A stretch of DNA of 64,000 nucleotides, taken from NCBI GenBank assembly GCA_020628645.1, contig JAHDES010000003.1, positions 124,001 through 188,000 on the forward strand, written 5' to 3'. The notes under the pieces are model-generated. The model made no database searches and was not told the DNA's origin. It worked only from the letters and a program-made list of their open reading frames with translations. The position numbers were made by a program, and so were the translations under genes. Of this stretch, positions 53,593 to 61,525 are shown piece after piece (the first letter of the stretch is position 1; each line of letters starts with the position of its first letter). The stretch comes from Saprospiraceae bacterium. GTDB taxonomy: Bacteria; Bacteroidota; Bacteroidia; Chitinophagales; Saprospiraceae.

Positions 53593-54702
53593 TTATAATT
53601 CAAAATCATTTAATTTATTCATTGCCTTTTGTTTATTCTTATCCATTACTTTAGCATAGATTTGAGTAGTTTTTATTTCCTTATGTCCAAGTAATTTTGA
53701 TACGGTATAGATGTCTGTACCTAAATCTAGTTGAATAGTAGCAAACGAATGTCTTGCACAATGAAAAGTTATTTTCTTTTTTATTCCTGCATCCATTACC
53801 CATTCCCTAAGCTTTAAGTTTTGCCATGCTGAATATTTAAGTCCTTTGAATATCCTATCATTAGGATGCTTCTTTTCTCCTAATAACTCAAATGCTGGTT
53901 TAGGTATTGGTAGCGTTTCTTGTCCTTTGGTTTTTTGTTGTTGGAATCGAATAAAGTAGCCGTTTTCTTCATTGCCTTGTACGTCCTGCCATTTGAGGGC
54001 TAATATATCGGAATGCCGTAATCCTGTTAAGGCACTAAAGATAAACGCTTTTTTTAATATTGGATTTTCACATTCCGTTTCCACCAAAAGCCGTAATTCT
54101 TCTAAGGTTACAAACTCCCTTCTTGTTTCTTCGGCTTTGATGGTATCCACTCTAGCAGCATAATTTTCTGGAATGAATCCTTTTTTGAATGCTTCTTTTA
54201 TCGTTGCTCTAAACTTATTATAATAGGTGTGTTTAGTGTTTTGTGCTAAGTCTGTAGCTAATAGATATTCTCTATATTCTTCTATCGTTTCAATGGATAA
54301 TTCACCCATTGATAAACTACCCTTGCAGAAATCCGAAAAGTATTTACAAGCACTTAGCCAATTCTTATAGTTACTTTCAGAAGTATATTTTTGCTTGGTG
54401 AAATTCTCAAAGAAGTCCATAAAAGATTTCCGTTTCTTTGCTTCGGAATTAAAGCCGTATGTATCGTTTTGGATTTCAAAATATCGTTGGTTACGGATGC
54501 CCTCAGCTATATTTTTAGTTTCTTTATTATGTTGGGTTTCAAAAGGAGTTTTGGTTTTTTCATAGATGTATAAGCCTAAAAACTCCCTCCTTGTTTCTTT
54601 GCCCGTATTGGGGTTTTTGATTGGTGGATAAAAATCTAGGTATAGACTTTTTCTTCCTTTAGAGATTTTCTTTTCTCTTAAAAATACTTTTGTAGCTGTC
54701 AT
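53593..54702 (-). CDS. Tyrosine-type site-specific integrase
   Basis: The protein has 369 aa. It has an N-terminal Arm DNA-binding segment (KVFLREKKISKGRKSLYLDFYPP), a SAM-like core-binding domain (about 105-190), and a catalytic domain with Arg in LTGLRHSDILAL (about 228), HCARHSFATIQL (H-x-x-R, about 316-319), LLGHKEIKTT and nucleophile Tyr in QIYAKVMD (about 348). All catalytic residues are present. It should catalyse integration between the circular form and the mnmE 3' end. It starts 3 bp after the HTH gene stop, so they form an operon. Confidence 0.95.
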   Translation of the reverse strand: MTATKVFLREKKISKGRKSLYLDFYPPIKNPNTGKETRREFLGLYIYEKTKTPFETQHNKETKNIAEGIRNQRYFEIQNDTYGFNSEAKKRKSFMDFFENFTKQKYTSESNYKNWLSACKYFSDFCKGSLSMGELSIETIEEYREYLLATDLAQNTKHTYYNKFRATIKEAFKKGFIPENYAARVDTIKAEETRREFVTLEELRLLVETECENPILKKAFIFSALTGLRHSDILALKWQDVQGNEENGYFIRFQQQKTKGQETLPIPKPAFELLGEKKHPNDRIFKGLKYSAWQNLKLREWVMDAGIKKKITFHCARHSFATIQLDLGTDIYTVSKLLGHKEIKTTQIYAKVMDKNKQKAMNKLNDFEL

Positions 54703-54705
54703 GGA

Positions 54706-55269
54706 TTATGTGGTTCTAGGTTCTCCCAAAATAGCTTTTATTGGTTCTTTTGGAACATATACAAACTTTCCTTTTTTTATTTTGGGAATTTCAAAGCGTT
54801 GTATAATACTGTATAAGGTTTTGTCATGGATGCCGTAAATGGTTTGGATATGTCCAATATTCCAACACTCATTTATATTGATCGCTTTTTCTTCTGTAGC
54901 TTCCTTTTTTTCGATAGGTGGAGCAAATAAAGCGTTTATAGAATCCCTTGTAATAAATTTCTTTCTTCCTATTTTGGCTGCATTGACTTTTCCTTCTTTG
55001 GTCAAACGCCAAACGGTTGTTCTACTTACTTTAAATAATTGACAAACTTCTTGGATGCTTAAAAAATCTTTTCCTTGTAAATCTGTCAAAGGTTTATTTT
55101 TTATCAACTGAGTTTCTTGTTTACTTGCTTCTATCTTTTCGGCTTTCTTTCTAGCCTTATAGGCACGTTTAGCACAAGTATCACTACAATACTTGGTAAC
55201 GGTAGTTTTTGCCGTGAACTCCTTTTCACAATATTGACATATCCTTTGTATTCTTATTCGACTAGCCAT
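54706..55269 (-). CDS. Zinc-ribbon plus helix-turn-helix protein of the integrative element
   Basis: The protein has 187 aa from MASRIRIQRICQYCEKEF; an in-frame ATG at 55302 would add 11 residues but overlaps the 20-bp repeat array, so 55269 is preferred. A four-Cys zinc ribbon (CQYC...YCSDTC, about 11-31) is followed by a basic helix (KRAYKARKKAEK), a MerR/excisionase-like HTH (FLSIQEVCQLFKVSRTTVWRLTKEGKVNAAKIGRKKFI, about 70-107), and a second HTH-like unit (WNIGHIQTIYGIHDKTLYSIIQRFEIPKI). The type typically precedes Bacteroidota integrases and probably acts as excision/directionality factor or regulator. Confidence 0.85.
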   Translation of the reverse strand: MASRIRIQRICQYCEKEFTAKTTVTKYCSDTCAKRAYKARKKAEKIEASKQETQLIKNKPLTDLQGKDFLSIQEVCQLFKVSRTTVWRLTKEGKVNAAKIGRKKFITRDSINALFAPPIEKKEATEEKAININECWNIGHIQTIYGIHDKTLYSIIQRFEIPKIKKGKFVYVPKEPIKAILGEPRTT

Positions 55270-55285
55270 ATTAGGATAATTTCGC

Positions 55286-55345
55286 GTTTCAATATGATGC
55301 AATACGTTTCAATGTGTTGCAATATGTTTCATTATGTTTCAAAAT
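55286..55345. repeat. Three 20-bp direct repeats upstream of the HTH gene (iteron/operator-like)
   Basis: Units beginning GTTTCA start at 55286, 55306 and 55326, i.e. a strict 20-bp period: GTTTCAATATGATGCAATAC, GTTTCAATGTGTTGCAATAT, then a more diverged third copy. Their place immediately upstream of the HTH-integrase-rep operon suggests binding sites for the HTH protein or Rep. An 8-bp inverted repeat TTGTACCT/AGGTACAA follows at about 55357-55394. Confidence 0.65.
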
Positions 55346-55525
55346 TTCCCCTTTTTTGTACCTCATTATTACCGTGATACTAGTAAGGTACAAATAAGAT
55401 ACATCTTTTTGATGAAAAAAGAAATAGTAAAGTGATAACAAATAGACTGTTAAATTAATTGTGTATTGTAAATCAATGCTTTAGGTGAGATTTGTTATTG
55501 CATTGATATTGGCTTGTTTTCCTAC

Positions 55526-55546
55526 TTACTTTCCAATGCAGAAACT
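55526..55546. repeat. Right attachment site (direct repeat 2) at the mnmE 3' end
   Basis: 21 bp identical to 48925-48945. It encodes the last residues and stop of MnmE (FCIGK-stop), so integration leaves the gene intact. Confidence 0.9.
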
Positions 55547-56917
55547 CGAAAAAATCTTATCTAGTAAATCGTCCGTGGAAATTTCTCCTGTGATTTCTCC
55601 GAGATAATGAAGTGTTTGACGAATATCCATGGCTACAAAATCGGAAGTAACGCCCGTTTCCATACCATAGAGTACTTGACTTAGGCTTTCGTGGGCTTTA
55701 CTAAGGGCATCAAAATGGCGGGTGTTGGAAACGATGGTGTTCTCCAGTTGAACTTTATTTTCAACGACGGCATGGAAGAGTTGATTTTTGAGGTGTTCGA
55801 TATTCATTTTATTGCGCGCAGAGATAGGAATAAAGGCTTCTTTGTCCAAGTATTCTCCCGTATAATGTTCTGCTTTTGTGTAGGGATTTAAATCCATTTT
55901 ATTGGCAATGGCGAGTAGATGGATATTCTCCTTTTTTAATTTAGAAAGGTCTTCTTGTACTTGTTCAGGAGATGTGTCAATTACATCAAAAACATAAAGT
56001 AGAAGAGACGATTCTTGAATTTTCTCCATTGTTTTTTCTACTCCAATGGCTTCTATTTGATCTTGTGCTTCGCGGATACCAGCAGTATCAATCAGTCGAA
56101 ACTGTATGCCTTGAATATTTAAAACTTCCTCTATCGTATCGCGTGTTGTACCTGCAATATTAGAGACGATTGCCCGTTCTTCATTTAATAAGGCATTCAA
56201 TAAAGTCGATTTTCCAGCATTAGGACGACCCGCAATGACGGTATTTACTCCATTTTTAAGGGCATTTCCTAAACGAAAAGAATCCAATAAGGCTTGAATT
56301 AAATCTTTGATTTTGGTGATTAATTGTTTGAGGTCATCACGATTGGCAAATTCTACATCTTCTTCTCCAAAATCCAATTCCAACTCAATCAAACTTGCAA
56401 AATGAATTAACTCATCGCGTAAACGTTTGATTTCTTCCGAAAATCCGCCACGCATTTGTTTCATTGCCAAGGAATGACTACTCTCAGAATTACTTGCAAT
56501 TAAATCGGCTACCGCTTCTGCTTGTGATAAATCGAGTTGCCCATTGAGAAAAGCTCTTAAGGTAAACTCCCCCGCTTGTGCCATTCGCGCACCCTGCTGA
56601 ATGAAAACTTGTATCAATTCTTGTATAATGAAATTAGAACCGTGGCAAGAAACTTCGATTACATTTTCTTTGGTATAGGATTTGGGTGCTTTAAAAACGG
56701 AAACTAAGACTTCATCTATGATACGATCTTCCGTGCGAATTGTCCCAAAATGAATGGTATGGCTGGCTACTTCTTCTAGCTTTTTACCATAAAAAACAGC
56801 ATTTACAATGGCAATGGCTTTTTTTCCTGATAAACGGATTACACCAATTGCGCCTACTCCAGGAGGAGTGGCTAAAGCAACAATTGTATCGGATAAATTG
56901 GTAGCAGTATAAGCCAT
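55526..56917 (-). CDS. mnmE: tRNA uridine-5-carboxymethylaminomethyl modification GTPase MnmE
   Basis: The protein has 463 aa. With MnmG it modifies the wobble uridine of certain tRNAs. The N-terminal tetrahydrofolate-binding domain (TIVALATPPGVGAIGVIRLSG) precedes a helical domain with the inserted GTPase: G1 GRPNAGKSTLLNALL (about 228-242), G3 DTAGIRE, G4 ANKMD. The C-terminal FCIGK carries the conserved cysteine. The 3' end serves as attachment site for the 6.6-kb element, and its coding sequence is restored by the element's right repeat. Confidence 0.97.
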   Translation of the reverse strand: MAYTATNLSDTIVALATPPGVGAIGVIRLSGKKAIAIVNAVFYGKKLEEVASHTIHFGTIRTEDRIIDEVLVSVFKAPKSYTKENVIEVSCHGSNFIIQELIQVFIQQGARMAQAGEFTLRAFLNGQLDLSQAEAVADLIASNSESSHSLAMKQMRGGFSEEIKRLRDELIHFASLIELELDFGEEDVEFANRDDLKQLITKIKDLIQALLDSFRLGNALKNGVNTVIAGRPNAGKSTLLNALLNEERAIVSNIAGTTRDTIEEVLNIQGIQFRLIDTAGIREAQDQIEAIGVEKTMEKIQESSLLLYVFDVIDTSPEQVQEDLSKLKKENIHLLAIANKMDLNPYTKAEHYTGEYLDKEAFIPISARNKMNIEHLKNQLFHAVVENKVQLENTIVSNTRHFDALSKAHESLSQVLYGMETGVTSDFVAMDIRQTLHYLGEITGEISTDDLLDKIFSSFCIGK

Positions 56918-57034
56918 AGAATTGATATTTTTACAAAAATACCGATTCTAAACATAATATTAAGGCGATCAAAAATAGAAATTTAGCTGATGCATAAAAG
57001 ATGTCTAGCTTTTTTTCATTTTGATTTTCATTGA

Positions 57035-58084
57035 TTAGCGTTTCATACCATACATGCTATTATCATCTAATCGGTGTGCCATTCGTTGTATCGCATCAAT
57101 GATATTATCTAAGGCAGGAGGATAATCCACGTAGCGAATATTATTTTCATCTTTTCCCCAAATACTAATGGAAACGACTTTTTTACGATCCCCATAAGCA
57201 ATGGCTAGTCGGAGTGGAACGGGCGTAGGTTTTAATTTTTTTCGTCTTTGACAAACACTGCTGTCGCAATCATAAATTCGTTCAAAGCTGAAAAAATCTT
57301 GAGAGACGACATACTCTGCAAATGCTTCTAACTCTTCCCGTTGAATATCTTTCTTGGTGACTTGTAAACCTTGGTTAACACTTTTAAATTCTTTGATTAA
57401 TCGACCTGTATTTTTGATTTGGATGTAATCTCGAAGTACAGGATCAATCCCACCATAATACCCTCCTCCAATTAGTTCAATACTAATATAAGTAAGGGCT
57501 TCTTCAGGAGTAGTTTCTGATTTCTTTCGACGTTTTTTCTTTTTGTTAATGGCCCACCAACGTTTATTATTTTTTGTGGGATTGATGGCTTCTACATTAA
57601 CATCTGGAAGTTCATTAGCAGGTTTGAGAAAGGGCGCTTCTTTGCTATCAACTTTAACATAATGATATTGATAGGTGCCTTTACTAGTTGGTTGAGTGAA
57701 TTCTAAAACAAGCGTTTCTTTATTAATTTCAGCTATAATGAATTTATTGATATGCTTAAAACGATAGAATAATTCGTTTTCGTGCAAACTCCAATTTCCT
57801 TTAGATAAACGACCATTTAGATATTGTTCATAGGTATAATCATACTTGAAATGCAAGAAAAATTCATAATCATTTTCTGCTTGATGAATAATGGTGTTGG
57901 ATTCCACATGACGCGCATATGTATATCGCCATTTGGTCTCAATAATTTGTCGTTCGTCTACACTAAAAAATGGACGAGGAATATTTTCTTCTGAAGTAGC
58001 TTCTTCTACAACAAGGCTATCTTGTGCCATGATAATTGATGCGAAGCATAACAATAACCAGCTTATGGAAATAATTCTCTTCAT
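57035..58084 (-). CDS. Secreted protein of unknown function
   Basis: The protein has 349 aa. Residues 1-20 form a signal peptide (MKRIISISWLLLCFASIIMAQ). The N-terminal half is beta-rich, with lipocalin-like repeats (YDYTYEQYLNGRLSKGNWSLHENELFYRF, LEFTQPTSKGTYQYHYV). A basic linker (KNNKRWWAINKKKKRRKKSE, about 170-190) separates it from a C-terminal domain with YISIELIGGGYYGG, a cysteine pair in YDCDSSVCQRRKK, and SISIWGKDENN. No family was recognised. Confidence 0.75.
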   Translation of the reverse strand: MKRIISISWLLLCFASIIMAQDSLVVEEATSEENIPRPFFSVDERQIIETKWRYTYARHVESNTIIHQAENDYEFFLHFKYDYTYEQYLNGRLSKGNWSLHENELFYRFKHINKFIIAEINKETLVLEFTQPTSKGTYQYHYVKVDSKEAPFLKPANELPDVNVEAINPTKNNKRWWAINKKKKRRKKSETTPEEALTYISIELIGGGYYGGIDPVLRDYIQIKNTGRLIKEFKSVNQGLQVTKKDIQREELEAFAEYVVSQDFFSFERIYDCDSSVCQRRKKLKPTPVPLRLAIAYGDRKKVVSISIWGKDENNIRYVDYPPALDNIIDAIQRMAHRLDDNSMYGMKR

Positions 58085-58111
58085 AGTATTGAATCTATAA
58101 ATTCTTTACTT

Positions 58112-58210
58112 CAACGAATCTGCAATTGACTATGGTATTTTAATAAGACAGATTCGTTGTAATACAACAACTGCCAGCTTTGTAGCATAAGCAGTACGAA
58201 GCTGGCAGTT
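58112..58210. repeat. Two consecutive hairpins between the 349-aa and FadL-like genes
   Basis: Hairpin 1: 11-bp arms CAACGAATCTG / CAGATTCGTTG (58112-58122, 58149-58159). Hairpin 2: 12-bp arms AACTGCCAGCTT / AAGCTGGCAGTT (58169-58180, 58199-58210). No long T-run follows on the minus strand, so they may stabilise or process the FadL-like mRNA rather than terminate it. Confidence 0.65.
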
Positions 58211-58240
58211 TGAAAGGGGTACATGTATTTAAAATAAAAA

Positions 58241-59725
58241 TTAGAATCTAAATCCTAAAGTCAAGGCATATTTATTTTGATTTCGGTCGATAGCAACAGT
58301 TGGCTGTGGTGCTGCGACGGTAAAATAAGGGGAATAGACCTCTTCATCTACTAATCGTCGATATGCCAAATCAATATAAAAGTGTTTTTCACGTAAACCC
58401 ACTCCAAAACTCACTGCACGCTGCGTATTATTATCATCTACAAAAGGTGAGCCAGATATATTAAAACCACCTCTTAATCGAAATATTTTATAGGCATATT
58501 CGGCTCCAAGACGAATATTTAAGGCAGAATCGAATGAATTTAAGATGCTATTGTTTATTTGCCGTTCTAAATCTTGATTGGCAGAATTATTAATATCTTT
58601 TGTGAAATTGAAGGAAGCAGTGGAATAATCTACCCATTCTACTTCAGCACTTACAAAACCTATTTTCCCAATTACTGCAGCAGCACTTCCAATATACCGC
58701 CAAGGTGTATTCAAACGATAAGCAAAGGTGCCTGTTGGAGAGGCTTCAGTAAATGCACCATCATTATTAGCATCGGTAAAATCATAGGTTAAGGAATTAA
58801 AATATCGATCTGTAAGACTGTAGGCCGTTGGCGTATGTGCTGCCAATCCAAAACGGAAAATTTTGTTAATACGATAAATTAAGCCAAGTTTTAAATTGAT
58901 ACCAATACCTTCTGTACTAATCTCTTCTTCATAATCTAGACTATTGAAAAAAGGAATATTATCTTCATCAGAAGGGTCTTCTTCATTATACGTTCGATTT
59001 TGTTGCCATCTCAAAAGAGGAATTCCAATAGTTGTTCCAATAGATAAACGATTGTCATAATTACCAGCAAAAGAAAGCACCATTTCATTGATACCGCCTG
59101 TAGTAACAATGGTTTCTCTACGTTGGATGGAGGTCGTTTCAAATCCCTCAAAATCTGTTGTATAATCATTGTCATTTGTAGCTAGATAAATCGCTCCTGT
59201 TTGATAAGCCAATTGCGTACTAAACCCATCTAGTTCATCAGTAAAAAGCCCATCTGCCAATTCCGCATAACTATCTGCCAGTGAACCCGCCGAAGCACCA
59301 TCATAAAATACATCTCCAGTGTAATTAGCAATTTTATTTAAACCAATACCGACATTAAAAGACTTCCAATCTGTAGATCGAGGAGCTTTATGAAAAACTA
59401 ATCCAAAATTGTCAAAGCCAAATTTACTACTTGTTTCGATAGCATTTAAATTACCATCGCCACTTTGGGTAGCACTATTTTTTAGCGTTGTTAAGCTTGG
59501 GGTAAGCACTAATTCTGATTTTCTGTAAGTTGCTAATCCAGCAGGATTAGTACTCAATACGCTATAATCAGAACCTAATGCACTGATTGCGCCACCTATA
59601 CCAATAGAACGTGCTGTTCCGCTCACATCTATTTGTGAGAATCGAAGTGCATCAGAGGCTAATTGCGCATTTAGAAAAGTGGTAAAAAAAAGAATAGGGC
59701 TTATTAAAATAAATATATTTCTCAT
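58241..59725 (-). CDS. FadL/OmpP1-like outer-membrane protein
   Basis: The protein has 494 aa. A signal peptide (MRNIFILISPILFFTTFLNA) is followed by the characteristic start of the OmpP1/FadL group in Bacteroidota: DALRFSQIDVSGTARSIGIGGAISALGSDYSVLSTNPAGLATYRKSEL (about 24-72). A 14-stranded-type barrel follows, with FRFGLAAHTPTAYSLTDRYF and the late INIRLGAEYAYKIFRLRGGFNISGSPF. Members admit hydrophobic compounds or act as structural porins; the ligand is unknown. It ends with the aromatic LGFRF typical for outer-membrane assembly. Confidence 0.88.
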   Translation of the reverse strand: MRNIFILISPILFFTTFLNAQLASDALRFSQIDVSGTARSIGIGGAISALGSDYSVLSTNPAGLATYRKSELVLTPSLTTLKNSATQSGDGNLNAIETSSKFGFDNFGLVFHKAPRSTDWKSFNVGIGLNKIANYTGDVFYDGASAGSLADSYAELADGLFTDELDGFSTQLAYQTGAIYLATNDNDYTTDFEGFETTSIQRRETIVTTGGINEMVLSFAGNYDNRLSIGTTIGIPLLRWQQNRTYNEEDPSDEDNIPFFNSLDYEEEISTEGIGINLKLGLIYRINKIFRFGLAAHTPTAYSLTDRYFNSLTYDFTDANNDGAFTEASPTGTFAYRLNTPWRYIGSAAAVIGKIGFVSAEVEWVDYSTASFNFTKDINNSANQDLERQINNSILNSFDSALNIRLGAEYAYKIFRLRGGFNISGSPFVDDNNTQRAVSFGVGLREKHFYIDLAYRRLVDEEVYSPYFTVAAPQPTVAIDRNQNKYALTLGFRF

Positions 59726-59755
59726 TGATTCTTTCTTCTTTTAAATGTTCCAAAA

Positions 59756-59789
59756 AAAAGGGTGGACATTATGACATATCCACCCTTTT
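59756..59789 (-). terminator. Terminator of the low-complexity protein gene
   Basis: 11-bp arms AAAAGGGTGGA / TCCACCCTTTT with a 12-nt loop lie 25 bp after the stop at 59814. On the minus strand the hairpin is followed by a run of T. Confidence 0.9.
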
Positions 59790-59813
59790 AAACTATAATT
59801 AGTTGTTATTGTA

Positions 59814-61259
59814 TTAGTTACCTCTTCCAGAAGAACGAGAACCACCACTACGAGATGGAGCAGAAGAACGAGAACTAGATCCTGAAGAACTACTTCTGTT
59901 GTAACTTCTTGAAGAAGAATTATTGCCTCTAGTACTATTATAACTTCTTGAAGAAGAACGATTGCTACTTCTATTATAAGAACCAGAACTATTGCTTCGG
60001 CTACTATTTCCTCTACTGTAGCCACTGCTATTACTTCTTGAACTTCTAGAGCTTCTGTTGTAAGTACCACTACTTCTAGAGCTAGATCGAGGAGCACTAT
60101 ATCCTGAAGAAGATCGACGGCTTGAAGAATTACTTCTAGCAGAGGGCTGAGATGATCTCGTAGAAGGACGTGTAGCACGAGTCGAAGTATTACTTCTTCT
60201 CGTTGGCGTATCGTAAGAGTAACGACTTGAACGAGTTGAAGTACTTGGCTTACTTACAGAACGATCCTTAGGAATATATACGCTTCTATCAGAAGTTGTA
60301 TTTTTTCTAGTTGAAGTAGATGTACGAACATCATCACGAGTTACAGGGCTACTAGTACTAGGACGTACACGTTCTGTATTCTTTGTACGAGCTGGTGAAG
60401 TAGCAATATCAGATCTAGTTCTACTAGGAGCCGTTGGTGTTACTCCTCCTCTTGTGCTACTCACATCTTTTACTCCTATATCATTTCCTTTTGCTCTACG
60501 AACTGGCTGTGTGTTAGTGCCAGGAGAATTTCCAATGGTACGAGGACCATTATAGGTGCCATTATTATTAATGTTTGTATTGTTATTAACAACAGTAGTA
60601 TTGTAATAGTTAGGGTTGTTGAAATTATTGAAGGCTACTCCGCCACCGCCATAAGGAGGACAATATACGCCACCGCCATAGTTGTTGAAGCCACCGCCCC
60701 AACCATTATTCCAACCGTTGTTGAAGCCACCACCCCAGCCATTGTTCCATCTATTCCAGCCCCAAGGATTGTTATAGTTATTATAGACGACTACAGTATT
60801 ACCACCCCAAGGACGATTCCAGCTATTCCAACCCCAGTTATTCCAACGATTGAATCTATTCCAGCGATTCCAACGTCTCCATTGACGATAGCTACCGTAA
60901 TTCCCAACACTTACATAAATGGTATTTGTAAAAGGATTGAAGAAGCCATCATATGCACTTAGGCTAGTGTAGCATGGATCAAAGAATCCAAAACCACGAT
61001 AGGATCGGTGAAAACGACGGATACGAGAAGAATAGTAATAATCGTAATCTTCATCAAAATATTCATATTCATCATCGTCATACTCATCATAATCTTCATC
61101 ATAATAAGTATCTTCATCTCCGTAGTAAATTTCAGTTTCGTCTACATCCGTATCAGGATCGTAGTAAATGTCGTCGTACTGAGCAAATGCGATACTTCCA
61201 GTGCTAAGCAAAAAAGCTAAAGCCATCAGGAAGTTTAATTTTCTATTAATCATATACAT
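59814..61259 (-). CDS. Secreted low-complexity protein: Asp/Tyr-, Trp/Asn/Arg- and Ser/Arg-rich
   Basis: The protein has 481 aa. The signal peptide ends around residue 26 (LMALAFLLSTGSIAFA). Three compositionally distinct blocks follow: an acidic Tyr/Asp block (about 27-78, EDYDEYDDDEYEYFDEDYDY); a Trp/Asn/Arg/Gly block (about 125-230, WRRWNRWNRFNRWNNWGW) with GGGFNNGWNNGWGG repeats; and a long Ser/Arg/Thr block (about 265-481, SSSRSSGTYNRSSRSSRS). Between the first two, FGFFDPCYTSLSAYDGFFNPFTNTIYVSVGNYG looks folded. It is possibly a surface, matrix or adhesive protein. No enzyme motif. Confidence 0.85.
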   Translation of the reverse strand: MYMINRKLNFLMALAFLLSTGSIAFAQYDDIYYDPDTDVDETEIYYGDEDTYYDEDYDEYDDDEYEYFDEDYDYYYSSRIRRFHRSYRGFGFFDPCYTSLSAYDGFFNPFTNTIYVSVGNYGSYRQWRRWNRWNRFNRWNNWGWNSWNRPWGGNTVVVYNNYNNPWGWNRWNNGWGGGFNNGWNNGWGGGFNNYGGGVYCPPYGGGGVAFNNFNNPNYYNTTVVNNNTNINNNGTYNGPRTIGNSPGTNTQPVRRAKGNDIGVKDVSSTRGGVTPTAPSRTRSDIATSPARTKNTERVRPSTSSPVTRDDVRTSTSTRKNTTSDRSVYIPKDRSVSKPSTSTRSSRYSYDTPTRRSNTSTRATRPSTRSSQPSARSNSSSRRSSSGYSAPRSSSRSSGTYNRSSRSSRSNSSGYSRGNSSRSNSSGSYNRSSNRSSSRSYNSTRGNNSSSRSYNRSSSSGSSSRSSAPSRSGGSRSSGRGN

Positions 61260-61312
61260 TTAAGTTTGAATGTAATTATGTGACTCTCTTACAAGTTACA
61301 GGTGTAATTTAT

Positions 61313-61320
61313 TACTTTTG
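61313..61320 (+). promoter_or_regulatory. Candidate -7 box upstream of proS
   Basis: TACTTTTG fits TAnnTTTG and lies 206 bp before the proS ATG, in the 266-bp divergent region shared with the low-complexity gene. No clear -33 element was seen. Confidence 0.3.
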
Positions 61321-61525
61321 CAGCAAAATTTCTGTTAATACTATATTAAAGTTGAATTATTTGCCGCTAAAAACTGTTAAAAGAACACTTTTATGACAGT
61401 TACGTATATCTTATGTCACTTATCTATAGTATTAGACGATCTATTTTAAGAATAGTTTAACTAAAAAATTAGGACTCTATAAAGACTCTTTTTTTATTAA
61501 TAAAATAAAACATATCTAAAAAACG

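Larger units (their letters stand above)
48925..55546. mobile_element. Integrative element in the mnmE 3' end carrying a type IIG R-M system
   Basis: A 6.6-kb unit bounded by 21-bp direct repeats, the right one being the native 3' end of mnmE. All genes are on the minus strand: zinc-ribbon/HTH protein, tyrosine integrase, rolling-circle-type Rep, type IIG R-M enzyme. The integrase lies near the mnmE end. No conjugation genes and no separate relaxase were seen, so the element resembles an integrated rolling-circle plasmid or a mobilisable mini-island. The same gene end is used by SGI1-type islands of gammaproteobacteria. Both interior ends carry a similar TAATT...ATTG...AATCAATGyTTTAGG motif (48944-48973, 55455-55485), perhaps integrase arm sites. 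Confidence 0.88.

Noticed and set aside
59741-60178. 145-codon Leu/Val-rich frame on the minus strand
   Set aside because: It is another frame of the Ser/Arg repeat region of the 481-aa protein; the pattern follows from the repeats.
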